From contig OZ020611.1 in assembly GCA_963971575.1 (NCBI GenBank), positions 224,556,260-224,620,259 on the forward strand: a stretch of 64,000 nucleotides of DNA. The letters are read 5' to 3'. Shown here in pieces: positions 1 to 10,467 of this stretch. Both the position numbers and the translations under genes were made by a program. Under the pieces are notes generated by a model. That model worked only from the letters and a program-made list of their open reading frames with translations. It was not told the DNA's origin and made no database searches. Position 1 is the first letter of the stretch, and each line of letters opens with the position of its first letter. This DNA is from Liopterus haemorrhoidalis. Lineage: Eukaryota > Arthropoda > Insecta > Coleoptera > Dytiscidae.

Positions 1-165
1 TGATATTATTCGGGCGAGAATAATATGTTTACATTACTCCCATTTTCACAATCATTCACCCCTCATCCAGGTGTAGGAGCTCGCCCCCTGGCATCGGCGA
101 TTAGCCTCGTTGTATTTCTGCAATGAGGCCGATGTAAAATAAATAAATAAAAAAAATAAATGTGC
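1..165 (+). mobile_element. 3' end of a LINE with A-rich tail
   Basis: This looks like the last codons and 3' end of a non-LTR retrotransposon. The stretch at 84-140 (GGCATCGGCGATTAGCCTCG followed by an ATGAGGCC segment) is typical of insect LINE 3' ends and runs straight into an AAAT-type tail at 138-163. The 5' part lies outside the window. Clade is not assigned. Confidence 0.5.
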
Positions 166-1640
166 ATTTCGCTGTTTTTAGGGTTTTGTAGGGTTTTTTG
201 TGCCACCAAAAAACCTTTATAACGTCACTCATCTGTCTGTCTGTCTGTACGGTAGAAATTGTAGCCAAACAGCTGAACATAGAAAGTTGAAATTTGGCAT
301 GCTCATACAATTCTTTGACCCAGATACAGTGACGGACTTTCACCTTAGACAAAAAAGACATTTGTCTTGGGCCCGTAATTTTCAAGGGCCCGGATTTGGG
401 AGGTGAGGACCTTTTTTTTTTTGCTCTTCACTTGGATTTGGGTGGTAAGGACCTTTTTTTGTTTAGGTTGAGGGCCCGTAAATCAAAAATGTCTTGGGCC
501 CAGCGAAGGCTTAATCCGTCACTGCCCACATATAGGAAAAATACTGAGAGTTCAAAAAAACACATCCCGAGATAAATATAAACAATTATGTATTTAATAA
601 AAACATAAATATTTTTTAGAAATTTGGAGTGGCACACCAAATGAAACCTCTTAATCCGTGGATCAACAAGCAACTTTTTATTTTTAAATAATCTTTTTTT
701 TATGGGATTTTTTGTCCCCCACCCTATCTTTCAGAGGAAAAAAACCTCCATAATGAACATTGATTGGAACCGGAATAGTTCAACAGGAATTTTTGATCAG
801 GTTAGTTTTTCGAAAAATGTCGATTATTTTGTGTCGATAATTTTCTTTTTTTTTTTCAAAATTATTGTATGATACCCAAAGAAAGCTCTTAAGACGTAAG
901 GAACCAAAACTAGTTTTTTTTTTAATTCGTTTTTTAACACGATTTTACCAAAAATATGATAAAATAGTTCTTGTCATATTAAAGGGTAAATCAATTTAAC
1001 TAATAATCTGAAAAAATATAGGTAATACATGTATTGAACTGATCCGGATACTTACGAGAGAAATTTTTGACCGATTACGTTTTTGAAACTAATTGAATTA
1101 ACTAATGAAGAATTAATTATTTTTTTAATTCATGGCTAAATTATGGCTCATAATATTATGGATTTTTATATTTATGGCTAAGGTAGTGTGTCTAGTTTTG
1201 AAATAAAAAATATTTAACAGCTGAGGACCCAGTTTTGAACACTACACTACACTAGTAATGAAATACTTATAAAACAAATAACACATTGTTAATAGTGGGA
1301 AATATGTTTCTGAAATTTAAATTAAACGAGAAAAAGATAAAATGAACCCTTTTATCAATATATTTCTTATTAATCTAATGAAGACTTGAATACGAAGCAA
1401 ATGCTGAGATTTTACGGAATTTTTTTTAATTTGTTATAATATATTAAGTGGAAGCTCTTGGTACTTCAAAACGAATAAAAATGGTCATCGAAAATCTGTT
1501 GATTTTGATGTGATAATAGAACAAATATTCCTAGATATCCAGTATTATGTTGGCTTCTTACACTTATTAAATACCTACAAAATCCTGAAAAGTGTGAAAA
1601 TTCACACTTCACATCAATTTTTTATTTATTAAATTACAGA
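166..1640 (+). mobile_element. Family 1 repeat, most complete copy (Helentron/INE-1-like architecture)
   Basis: This is a non-coding interspersed repeat seen at least six more times in the window. Its left end carries AGGGTTTTGTAGG (180-192), which recurs inverted near the right end (1574-1586, one mismatch). A (CTGT)n block follows at 234-250. Near the 3' end is a 9-bp perfect hairpin with a 2-nt loop (1590-1609). Subterminal inverted repeats, a (GTCY)n core and a 3' hairpin are the layout known for Helitron-associated INE-1/mini-me elements; the assignment is inference. A hAT MITE interrupts the copy at 327-524. No reading frame looks real. Confidence 0.6.
327..524. mobile_element. hAT-type MITE nested in family 1
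   Basis: The 198-bp element starts CAGTGACGGA and ends with its inverse. It is flanked by an 8-bp duplication, cccagata on the left and cccacata on the right (7/8). Other family-1 copies are uninterrupted here (a TTTGACCCACA-type sequence runs on to AGGAAAAA), giving an empty site that confirms the ends. Confidence 0.8.
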
Positions 1641-2485
1641 TTAATAAATCTATCTAGAATGAAACGAAGCAAACATTTTTTTTTTTTTGTCTCTAAGGCA
1701 TAGACCTTCTTCGCATGTAGAACTACTGGAACAGGGTTCATGAACATAAACGCTATGACACGTGAATTTACGTGAATCTGTTGCTCGTTGAACGAATTGG
1801 CATGAAAGCACGCGTTGTTTGTGAAAGAGGACACATTTGCGCGTCTACGTATGCATGTGGCTACAACGTGGACTAACCAGGCGTCCGAGTAAAATTTATT
1901 TTATGTGTGTCGCCACGACGCGAACACTAGGAGAAAAAGGGTTAATGAAGAATGTAATAATACAGCTGCACAATAGTGAGTGGTACTGTCCAAGTTGAAG
2001 ACCACTAGTTTAGAGCACTGGTAACATTTGGCTACAATTTCTAACTTCCAGATAAGCCATGAGTTGCGAGGTATAACCAAGGAACCATCTTGGTTATACC
2101 TACGAATTCCTAAAAATATAATATCACGCAATTTTCTTATAGTTCGAGATTCTTTCATATAGAAGAATCAAACGTAGAAAACATATATTTTTCATATTTT
2201 CTGTTTACATGCATATAAACATGAAATCTATATTTTCTTGTTATAAAAGGAAAGAATACTTTGTTGGGAAAAATGTAAGATATTCACACATCATAAAATG
2301 TCGACAATATTCAGTTGTCAGAAGTAAGATGAATCCAAAAGAAATGACGTGAATCATCACACACAAACATAGACAAACAAATCTCTAGAGGCACCAAACG
2401 TACAGCAGCCAAAGTAAAATGAACCCTGTTATAAATACAGTCTTTTTGTATGTTACGTACGAATAACGAATAATATTATTATATT
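1641..2485. other. Unassigned stretch with one hairpin
   Basis: No convincing gene. It contains a low-complexity T run near 1677-1689 and a more balanced-composition stretch at 1700-1900 with no recognisable coding pattern. A perfect 13-bp inverted repeat (AGGTATAACCAAG, 7-nt loop) lies at 2069-2101. Confidence 0.5.
2069..2101. repeat. Perfect 13-bp hairpin
   Basis: AGGTATAACCAAG is followed after seven bases by its exact reverse complement. Flanks show no target duplication, so this is only a DNA or RNA hairpin. Confidence 0.7.
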
Positions 2486-4305
2486 TAATTTGGTTTCACG
2501 ACCGGTCTCGGTACAAGAAAGGCTTTTTTCCTACTGCAAATTTTAATACAACGCTGTCGCGATCTAAAGATTTTGACAAAATCAAACAGGATAAACTTCT
2601 CTGTATACTCCGAAAGATAGGAATATATGATAAAGATGTGCGATTCATTCATATCCTGTACTGGAACCAAACAGTAGCCGACAGAGTAGCTAGCGAACTT
2701 ACAGAAGAAGTGGAAATAATGCGAGGAGTTCGTCAAGGTTGCGTGCTGTCACCCTTACTCTTCAACATTTACTCCGAAGAGCTTTTCAGTGAGATAAATG
2801 GCTGGACGATTAATAACATCAGTTACGCAGACTTTTATAACGTGCATTCGGATATACCGCGGGATTTTTTATCGCCATTTTTTTGTTTAAGGCGCCCAGC
2901 ATTAATTTCTACTGCATTCGTAATCCCTTCTTATTGCTGACACACTTAATGGACTCCAGAAACTTTTTGATAGAAAATAAATGCGGAAGACGAAAATGGT
3001 CTTAAAATATGGCTAAAACCAAATAATTGGTAATCAGCAAAGGCGTCAATCAACCTGACACCGGATTAGCAAGGAACTGGGTTGTGCTACACAAAGTACA
3101 GAATTTATTGTATCTTGGCTCAGTGATGAACAAGATTGGGACCACTCCGCAGAAATAAAGTTCAGAGTAGTAAGAGGTCGCGACGCTTTTCATAAAATGA
3201 GGCCAGTGCTCTGCAGTCATAATTTGAGCCTGAACACCAAGGTCTGTATTCTCAAGGCATACGTATTCCCTATTTTACTATGCGGAATAGAGGCATGGAC
3301 AGTCAATGAGGCTACATCCAAAAAATTTAGACTTTTGAGATGTGGTCTTATTGTACTATCAAAATCGTAGATAAAAGTTCTCAGGAAGATGCAAAAAGAA
3401 GTTGAAGTTTTAACACCTGGATCCGGAAACTAGAATACCTGGAACCCAAATAAATATCAGCTCCTCCAACTTATCATGGAGAGTAAAATTAAAGTCAGTA
3501 GAGGGCCAGGTAGAAGATAGACTTGGTGGCTCAAAAATTTAGGACAATGATACGGGAAGTCTTCAATAGAGCTATTTATATTATTATTATTATGTTAGTG
3601 GGAGGGGTTGTAGGTTTTCCTGCAATATGTTCGGCACAAACGAGGCGCTCACCTCTTACCTTTACGACAAGGTCAAGGGATCTTTATCCCAGCAATGGGC
3701 CGTATTCCAAACCCTGGCGATGTACGATCGATGGGCTCACACCAAATTTTGCGTCCGCATAATGGGAAGCGATCCTAGCAGCATTACTTTTTGCAATCTG
3801 CAGACCAGAAAGGTAGCAGATGGTCTGCAGACGGGAATAGTTTCGATTTCCCTCTTGAAAACAGATTTAAGGCCACCAAATACACCCAAAATCAATACTA
3901 CGAGCTTCACAGAATAACCCGGGTACATTTTTCTCAGCTCGGACAAGGGGTCGAAGTACTTGGTTCTCTTCTCGTCCTTTTTGAGAGTGATGTTTTTCTC
4001 AGCTGGACAGGATAATTCGATGACAAAAATGTCTTTTGTCCCGAAATCCAGCAGGACGATGTCCGGTTTATTGGCAGAGAGAAGCTTGCTGGTAGAAAAT
4101 GCATAATTCCAGTGCATACGACATCTGAAATTTTGCACCACTGCTTCAATGTCAATGCCATATTATTATTATTTTGGTGTTTGTCAGGTCTTGACAAGCG
4201 TCCACTAATCGCAAAATTCAGCAATCCCGCTGCCCTCAATAAAAACTACGAGAGCCAGAATAATCGCTAACATTCAGTAGCGGATATGGCACCAGAAGAA
4301 GAAGA
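2486..4305 (+). pseudogene. LINE ORF2 relic (endonuclease-reverse transcriptase type), interrupted
   Basis: Reverse transcriptase relic. In order it shows a FGFTTGLGTRKAF stretch (about 2488), a box resembling RT motif 3 ending in YWNQTVADRV, and the RT signature RGVRQGCVLSPLLFNIYSE (about 2725-2785). A degraded active-site region NNISYAD has lost the second Asp. The carboxy tail includes EAWTVNEATSKK (about 3290) and KVSRGPGRR (about 3490). Several frameshifts and stops break it, and the connector before RT motif 1 is shortened. Near 3585 the frame stops at FNRA and resumes after about 650 bp as a decayed MIANIR-like end at 4255-4285. It closes with (GAA)n at 4291-4306, the 3' tail usual for this LINE type. 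The intervening block is a second, opposite-strand LINE. Confidence 0.85.
3585..4240 (-). pseudogene. LINE C-terminal fragment with nuclease-like domain, nested
   Basis: On the minus strand an open stretch reads NKPDIVLLDF, then FVIELSCPAEKNI, EKRTKYFDPLSELRK and VLILGVFGG. This order (PD...ExA-type core, EKxxKY helix, hydrophobic strand ending GxxGG) is what I know from the carboxy-terminal PD-(D/E)XK-like domain of some LINE polyproteins. The restriction-like endonuclease assignment is inference. Both ends carry (AAT)n runs (3585-3597 and 4160-4172), as expected for 3' tails of a minus-strand LINE. It splits the plus-strand LINE, whose frame continues on either side. The usual start is missing, so it is a 5'-truncated dead copy. 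Confidence 0.6.
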
Positions 4306-5680
4306 AGTGTTTTATTTAACAAACATATGTAATGTAGGTTATATTACACGAGGATAAGATATAAGATTGTTGAAGATATCAACGGTGAACATTGTACCAT
4401 TTACGTATTTTTTCCTATAAAAATATTTGATCTAACATTTCGTTCACGTGAAAATTGTTTTCAAATTGAATCGGCGGTAATCTCCACACGCTGCTACCTC
4501 TATGATAACAAATGCGTCTCATCTGACATGGCATATCGAATATGGAGTGTTCCTCTGTTCTGTGCCATTTCCCGGCCAGATCACTCAGAATTAATATTGT
4601 GTAACATGATTTATACGTCCACCTGCGATATATTGAACATGATTCTGTATTTTTTATACAAACCGTACAACATATGTGAATTATTATTTATGATATGGTA
4701 ACTTATGTGCAGAATGTAGTTGCGTTTTAGCGAATAGTTTGATGTAAGATTTTTATTAAAATACCAAGTACACTGATTTTGAAAGAGCAATAAAGTTATA
4801 TTTAAAATTTTTATAAAATTCATGTATGAAAAATAAAATATGGAATGTAGAACACATAAGCGCCGAGAGCGGGATTCGGATAAACAATAATTCCGCACCA
4901 ATGCCGGAAAACGATAATTACGGGCCCGATGAAAGAGGAAAAACTGTGTTTCGATAGAAAAGGTTCTTTATTTATTCTGTACCATAATATATAAGATATG
5001 GTTACATGACGTGCCAATGTTTCAGCAAAATCACCGCAAAGGGGCCCAAAATACTGATAACAGATGATAGCTAAATATATAAATTATACGTGCAGTCCAT
5101 TCGTTTCTGGGAACCTATAAACACTGTTATTTTAAGTATAACTACGAATTACAATTACCGACAAAGAAATTAAGCAACAAAATCACAAAAATAAAATCCT
5201 CCTTGGGCCTGGTAAATTATACCGACATGCCATATCTTTCGACGCTCCATGCAGAACAAGGCAAACAAAAGGAAGATTTAAAAAATAATAATAGTGCTTG
5301 AACACTTTCGACTAGTCTTTTATTTGGGGAAAACTATATTATTTGCAGAGTTAAACGAAGCAGAAAAATAATCGACTGAAAATAAATATTGACAAATGGA
5401 TGCCGTAAACAAGTTCCAGATGATAAAAACATGGAATGCGTCTAGGAATCTAGGTCAGTTAACAAGTTTCCAAAACAGATCAGAAGTATCAGAATTGAAT
5501 AAACCAGAGATGGAGAAAATTCTGGGGCCTGGAAGGAAACAGGAAACTCTTCCGCAAACCTTGAAGCTAAAATTTTTAACCAATGTGTTCTATTCTCCCT
5601 TACAAACTTGATCCCTATCCAATAAAATAAAAAATAAGCTGCAACCTAAAGAGAATGAACATAATCAACGTAATAAAAAG
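4306..5680. other. Unassigned A+T-rich stretch
   Basis: I see no homology-bearing frame, tandem array or clear terminal inverted repeat. A 71-codon open frame starting at 5396 has a charged composition but no recognised motif, splice signal or flanking support, and is probably chance. Confidence 0.5.
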
Positions 5681-5682
5681 TA

Positions 5683-6421
5683 CGAGGGATGTTTCCAAAG
5701 TTCTGGGAATTTAGCTATAATTTTTATTATTTTGTTAATTTTCGTCAATATTACAATGTAGTTTTTCAACATAATCTCCATTTAACTGAATACATTTATC
5801 CCAACGATAAACTAATTTTTTTAAGCCGTCCTCAAAGAACTTTCCTATTGAGTTTCTGTTCTGATCCCAACAGCCTTGGCACCCAGTGCGGCGAAACTTT
5901 ACTAACGCCCAAACAATCATGCAAGATGTCATGAACTTGTTGTGTACTCATCCCTAGGCGCACACTAATTTGACTGTCATTCGCCTGTCCTCTATCAGTA
6001 AGTCTTCGACTGCAGTAATGTTTCTTTCATTTACCGACGTGCTTGGGCGCCCACTGCGTGGATCGTCTTCTAGTGATGTTCTGCCGGTTTTAAAACGATC
6101 GATCCACCGATAAACAGTACTTTTGGATTCTGCAGACTCACCAAATATTCCTTGCAGACGCTGAATAATTTCTGATGTTTTCACACCTTTCCACAAAAAG
6201 AAAATTTTTGCTCTTTGAGATTTTGCTTCGTCTTCCATGTTTACAAAAACAGTGCTATGAAAACGCGTCTATATCAGTCGAACACCTAAATCAGACTGAA
6301 CAATATTGCACTAGATAGTTGCATAAACATGTCAAGACTTGTCTGGCACCAATAACATTGCCTATAAGTTCTGCGTAATTTAATTATAGCACAATTCCCA
6401 GAATTTAGGAAACATCCCTCG
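5683..6421 (-). mobile_element. mariner-like element, internally deleted
   Basis: About 40-bp imperfect terminal inverted repeats begin CGAGGGATGTTTCC on both sides. They are flanked by TA at 5681-5682 and 6422-6423, the target duplication of Tc1/mariner elements. The transposase lies inside in opposite orientation to the window. At 739 bp it is roughly half the usual 1.3-kb length. Confidence 0.9.
5735..6238 (-). pseudogene. mariner transposase missing its catalytic core
   Basis: The amino-terminal part opens at the ATG at 6238 (MEDEAKSQRAK) and carries the helix-turn-helix segments STVYRWIDRFK and DPRSGRPS, the DNA-binding half of mariner transposases. A frameshift and stop follow at 5954, after which a second frame reads VPRLLG-like sequence. 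The sequence then jumps to the carboxy end LVYRWDKCIQLNGDYVEK. The catalytic DDD region that normally separates these parts is absent, so the copy could bind ends at best and cannot cut. Between terminal repeats this fits abortive-repair internal deletion. A normal protein of this family is about 340-350 residues; barely half can be traced. Confidence 0.85.
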
Positions 6422-6423
6422 TA

Positions 6424-7955
6424 ATAAAACTAATACTAAATTGAAATTGGACAATAATTGGAATAAATCATACTCTGGATACCGCTAAATCAGTAAAAGA
6501 AAAAGACGAAAAAAACGTCAAGATGAAATAAAAAAATATACAAATGTTACTTGGATGAGAACTGCATAAAATCTGATAGAGTAGTGAGTAATTGGGTAGG
6601 TTTTAACTGAATAGTGAGTTGGGTAAATTCCGTAACTGCATGGGATAAATATGGGCTAACTTCGAACTCTAGGCATTTGGATTTTTTTGTGTGCTTTTTT
6701 CTAATACTGTAATTGGAAGTAAGGAAACTAAGCGACCAAAGAAAAGGAAACATCTGTTAAAAGCAAAAAAAAAAAAAAAATCTTCCGAAAAACCATCACT
6801 GTAATACAATTGTATCACAGGCACCTAAAATTTACAGGTCTTGGATAAATTGACGGGGTTAGAAGTAAAATGATTCAAGTGCAATTTTTTCTAAATTTAA
6901 GCTAAGTACATATTTCGTCAGTTAAACATTATTATTATTAGATAATATAACGACTTCAACAGAATTCGTTTTAATAACACCCGATGTCGAACTTGAACAA
7001 GTAAATTGCTATTTCAGTTATTGGTAAAACGATTTAAGTACGCTTGAATCATTTTACTGCAAGATCCTAAGAACAATACTGATGGATACCCATTAAGATG
7101 TAGAGAGATTCGCTATTTTACTTATCTTAAAACTAAAAAATTCTCCTAGAGCAATTAACTTTGAAGCTAATTTTCTCGAAACTTTAAATTATGTGCTTAA
7201 ATCTTTTTACTTCTAGCAATTGCTTGAAAATTGCCCCCTCAATTCCTTGTTTTTCTATGCATAAATTCGGGACAAGCCCTTTTTTTTATTTGTAAAATAC
7301 TTGGTTTATGTATGCTTATTAACGCCAATGATAGTCATCCCCAATCATAATGTATCGGCGACTACAATCGGTTCCCCAATCTATAATCTTGCAATCATAT
7401 TGTTCTGATATAAGATCTGAATAATCGATTACCGAGGAGCAATATACCACGAAAAACATTCATACTTATTAAACTACTACGTATAGGTCACGCGAGTTAC
7501 GCATGTAAATTGCATCGCTGCAACTTATCAGATCAATCTTATTATGACTGTGGATTGCTTTGCAAACGACCAGCTGTATTGTAAAAGAATGTGCACTTAT
7601 TCATATCCCTGGTAGCCTATCGCTATAGCAACATATTAACGCATGACGTGACTAGAAACCTTTAACATTGATCTGTAAAATATCCTGAATGATTGACGAA
7701 GACATTCCTAACTATGGTAATGTATTAGGTGTTTTGAATACACTGGCATGGCATAATAATAATAGCTACTCATACACTAACATTATTTCCCCACTTTCCA
7801 TTATTTCTCTCGTTTTTCTGTTAAAAGTACTAAGGTAAAATAAGTACATTGTTGGCCACTGACACACTGAGATGCCTTTAAATGTAAGCGTACGTTGGGT
7901 CGCAGCACGCGCAACACAGACCCCGCAGTCAACTCAAATATTATTCCTTACTGTT
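6424..7955. other. Unassigned stretch holding one MITE candidate
   Basis: No gene seen. It contains a 16-A run at about 6766, an inverted-repeat element at 6864-7058 and otherwise unremarkable A+T-rich sequence. Confidence 0.5.
6864..7058. mobile_element. Short inverted-repeat element (MITE candidate)
   Basis: AGTAAAATGATTCAAG (16 bp) recurs exactly inverted 195 bp away, with partial similarity continuing inward and outward. No clear target duplication, so superfamily is unassigned. Confidence 0.5.
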
Positions 7956-8101
7956 ATTATATATATATATATATATATAAAAGCCCTAATTTCTGTGTAT
8001 CCTCGTAACGCTAAGTTCCTAGGTGCTAGCGGGGCTTGAGGTGTGTGGTCGGTCGTTCCCCACCATTCAGAGCGACGTTCTCCGACAACAGCTCACAGCT
8101 A

Positions 8102-8761
8102 GGCTAAGCACATAGTGAAGCAGAGATCAAAGCAGCTATGAAAGCGGAGAGTAAAACAGCGAAAGAATGTCGCGCTTATAAAAGAGTGTCTACACATAGT
8201 GACGCGTTTAAAATCGAGCAGAAAGTTCACAAAATTATAATGGATTTTTTACTAACAGAAAACTCTTCCCTGAAAATTTGGTATTTACTAAAAAATAAAA
8301 ATAAACACACTAGAAGGTGCAATGTTCACAGAATAAATAAAAGTAGACATATACATAGTGAATTTCATAATTTCTATATGTAACTCCGCGAATATCCAGA
8401 AAAATTTAATTCTTATTTTCGCATGAGTATTTCAACGTTTGATTATATTTTGGAAAAAATTCAACATAAATTGGTAAAAAATGGACAAATTTCAATCGGA
8501 ACCTACTATAAATACCTCTTATAAATGAGAACTACTTGTAAATGCCGCAATATCCATTTTAAACAACTATTTTAGCAACGATAATAGCAGAGAAATCGAA
8601 ATTGTTTGAACGCGTCGCTTTGCTCGACTATAACAACGCTATAACCTCGCTGCAGTACGCTCCACTATGCGCGTGTTAACAGGAATTCATTTATTTAATT
8701 TCGCCGCTTTGCTCTCCGCTTTCATCGCTGCTTTGCTCTCTGCTTCGCTATGTGTTTAGCC
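8102..8761. mobile_element. TIR element carried inside the Helitron (Harbinger-like candidate)
   Basis: Terminal inverted repeats of about 64 bp (GGCTAAGCACATAG inward) end at 8761. The 3-bp flanks are CTA and TTA; in the second Helitron copy the left flank is TTA. Three-base TWA-type duplications and GGC termini fit PIF/Harbinger, but no transposase is present, so the superfamily is inference. Confidence 0.65.
8138..8383 (+). CDS. Small ORF (81 codons) inside the TIR element, unknown
   Basis: The frame starts within the terminal repeat (MKAESKTAKECRAYKR), so its first residues are coded by the inverted repeat itself. It is lysine/arginine-rich, with a histidine-rich end (HTRRCNVHRINKSRHIH). 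The homologous frame in the second Helitron copy (43373-43636) is open with few differences and extends a little further. No known domain is recognised. The AECRAYKR-type start recalls short basic segments at the amino end of several mobile-element proteins, but that is not decisive. It may be a remnant of the element's own protein or open by chance. Confidence 0.3.
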   Translation: MKAESKTAKECRAYKRVSTHSDAFKIEQKVHKIIMDFLLTENSSLKIWYLLKNKNKHTRRCNVHRINKSRHIHSEFHNFYM

Positions 8762-8840
8762 TTAGCGAGAATATAGTCTTAGCTCTCCAGTCAGTATATA
8801 CCTTGGCTTAATTAAAGATTGTTGTATCAATTAACGTTAT

Positions 8841-9053
8841 GCCCGCGGGCCGTGTCTGCCCCGATACTTATTTTTAAACGACACGCATTGAGCGGTTTTT
8901 TAGGATTTCCTAGGTATAATCAGAAACAGCTATACCATTGAGGTCCAGCATATGGCCCACGGGCTGTACCCGGCCCGATATTAATTTTTAAACGACACGC
9001 ATTAATCAGTTTTTTAGGCTATCCTAGGTATAATCAAGAAATGTTTTTGTTTT
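8841..9053 (+). repeat. Two-copy 114-bp direct repeat in Helitron 3' part
   Basis: A block beginning GCCCGCGGGC recurs 114 bp later beginning GCCCACGGGC. Both contain TTTTTAAACGACACGCATT and CCTAGGTATAATCA. The first copy opens with a perfect 10-bp palindrome. Confidence 0.7.
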
Positions 9054-9165
9054 GTTAATATACGCAGAATCATGCAAATTTTAATAATTGATTCCTGCTT
9101 ATATTGATTTTTATTCGATATCAGTTTGCCAACGTTGTTGGTAACGGGTCTGCTAGTTTAAGTAA

Positions 9166-9189
9166 TAGTGCGCCTACTAGTCCGCACTA
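9166..9189. repeat. 7-bp-stem hairpin just outside the Helitron 3' end
   Basis: TAGTGCG and CGCACTA flank a 10-base loop containing ACTAGT. It lies nine bases after the inferred CTAG terminus. It may be chance or part of an extended 3' structure. Confidence 0.5.
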
Positions 9190-9239
9190 CAATAATTGCA
9201 TTCACGATCAGCATTCGGCGAAGAATATTTTTGCGTGTA

Positions 9240-9545
9240 CTGCGTTGAGGCTCTGACGTCACACTCGCATTTATGCTTTAGCGCACGCGTAAAAATATTT
9301 GTACTTGTCTAGCTCAGTGGATCGTGTGTAGGAGCAACAAGTCACAGACAGCGTAGGCGGGGCTTGGCGCTGGTCGACGTTCGCTTCCGAGGCGGTATTC
9401 TGTCGCAACTCAAAGGAGTTTGACCAACATTGGTGCAGACTTGTACAAGCAAGTTAGTACCGTACACACGACGCGTACACACTTGTCATCACATCAGTCG
9501 AGAGTGTTGTGCTCAAAAGGAAAGTTATAACTGTCAGCTAGTTAA
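9240..9545 (+). promoter_or_regulatory. CpG-rich region with Inr + DPE core-promoter match
   Basis: CpG dinucleotides are unusually dense here compared with the A+T-rich surroundings (GCGCACGCG, GTCGACGTTCGC, CGACGCG). At 9494-9499 TCAGTC matches the arthropod initiator TCAGTY. Counting A as +1, AGTTA at +28 to +32 (9523-9527) matches the DPE consensus RGWYV exactly. Such a pair is expected about once by chance in a window this size; only the local composition strengthens it. No coding exon or clear donor follows, so it could be a 5'-UTR exon of a host gene, an LTR promoter or chance. Confidence 0.3.
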
Positions 9546-10215
9546 TTAATAATCGTGAAAATTACTTATTCTGCAACCTGTTATTATCATTTCATATTAA
9601 AATAAAGAGTCAAAATATTTTTAAAAGCCGTGAAGAAGTTATAAAAATATTTTACGCTTTCATGACCCACCCGAAAACCTATCACTTTTAACCCGTTTAA
9701 AAAAACTGAGACAGCGTAAAAAATATTTTTCATCACATTCAAGAAGCTACATGATAAATTATCTATATAAAAAACTGCTATTGTGTTTCTTTTTTGTCTT
9801 ATGAAATTATTCCCCGTAAATAAAACAAATTGAATAACTTTTCTTTTCTTGGTACTAAGTTCTCAGAAGTTAAGAAAGGAGTTTCCTTCAAAAACTTAAA
9901 GAAAATGAAACTTTTATATAAACGTATTTATTTAACTAAGTAACTATATTTTCAAAGTTCTTATTCGTAGAATATCGGATTATTTATGCTCCCGATCACT
10001 GATTTCTATAGAATTAAAATAAATTTTATTTTAAATCAACACAACTTTTATAAAATTCAATTACGTTTGCACGGCCAGGTCTTTTGTTTTTTCGAGTATC
10101 ATAACAAATATTCTGCCTGGTTCTGTTACGTGTCTTTCTGGTCCTTATAGAACATGAACATGTACAGTTCGATTATCTCAAGTAGTCCAGTCAAGGTCAT
10201 ATTCGAATTATGTAA
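9546..10215. other. Unassigned A+T-rich stretch
   Basis: No gene, terminal repeat or array recognised. Confidence 0.5.
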
Positions 10216-10312
10216 TAATTCACACACACACACACACGCTCACGCACACACACACACACTCACACGCACTCTCACACTCACTCTCACACTCACACGCACA
10301 CGCACTCGCACA
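10216..10312. repeat. (CA)n-rich microsatellite
   Basis: Impure CA repeats interrupted by CGCT, CACT and CTCAC units lie at the left edge of the family-1 copy. Confidence 0.85.
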
Positions 10313-10467
10313 TAAATTATTTTGTACGATTTTTGCCAAAAATTCTAAGTAATGTACATTGGTGTGAACCGGAATAGTACAACAGTAATTTTTGATCAGA
10401 TTATCTTTTCGGAAAATAACGCATTTTTTGTGTTACAAAAGTTATAGTTATGTAACACACTATACTA

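Larger units (their letters stand above)
7956..9156 (+). mobile_element. Non-autonomous Helitron
   Basis: The 3' end shows the Helitron signature: a CCAAC/GTTGG hairpin (9129-9139), then TAACGGGTCTG and CTAG at 9153-9156, followed by T. The 5' end is a TA run leading into AAAAGCCCTAATTTCTGTG. A second copy at 43220 starts TCTAAAAACCCTAATTTC after an A, which fixes the family 5' terminus as TC. The exact 5' base here is blurred by TA expansion. No Rep/helicase is encoded. The middle is occupied by a 660-bp TIR element shared by both copies, so that element was mobilised as Helitron cargo. Confidence 0.8.
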
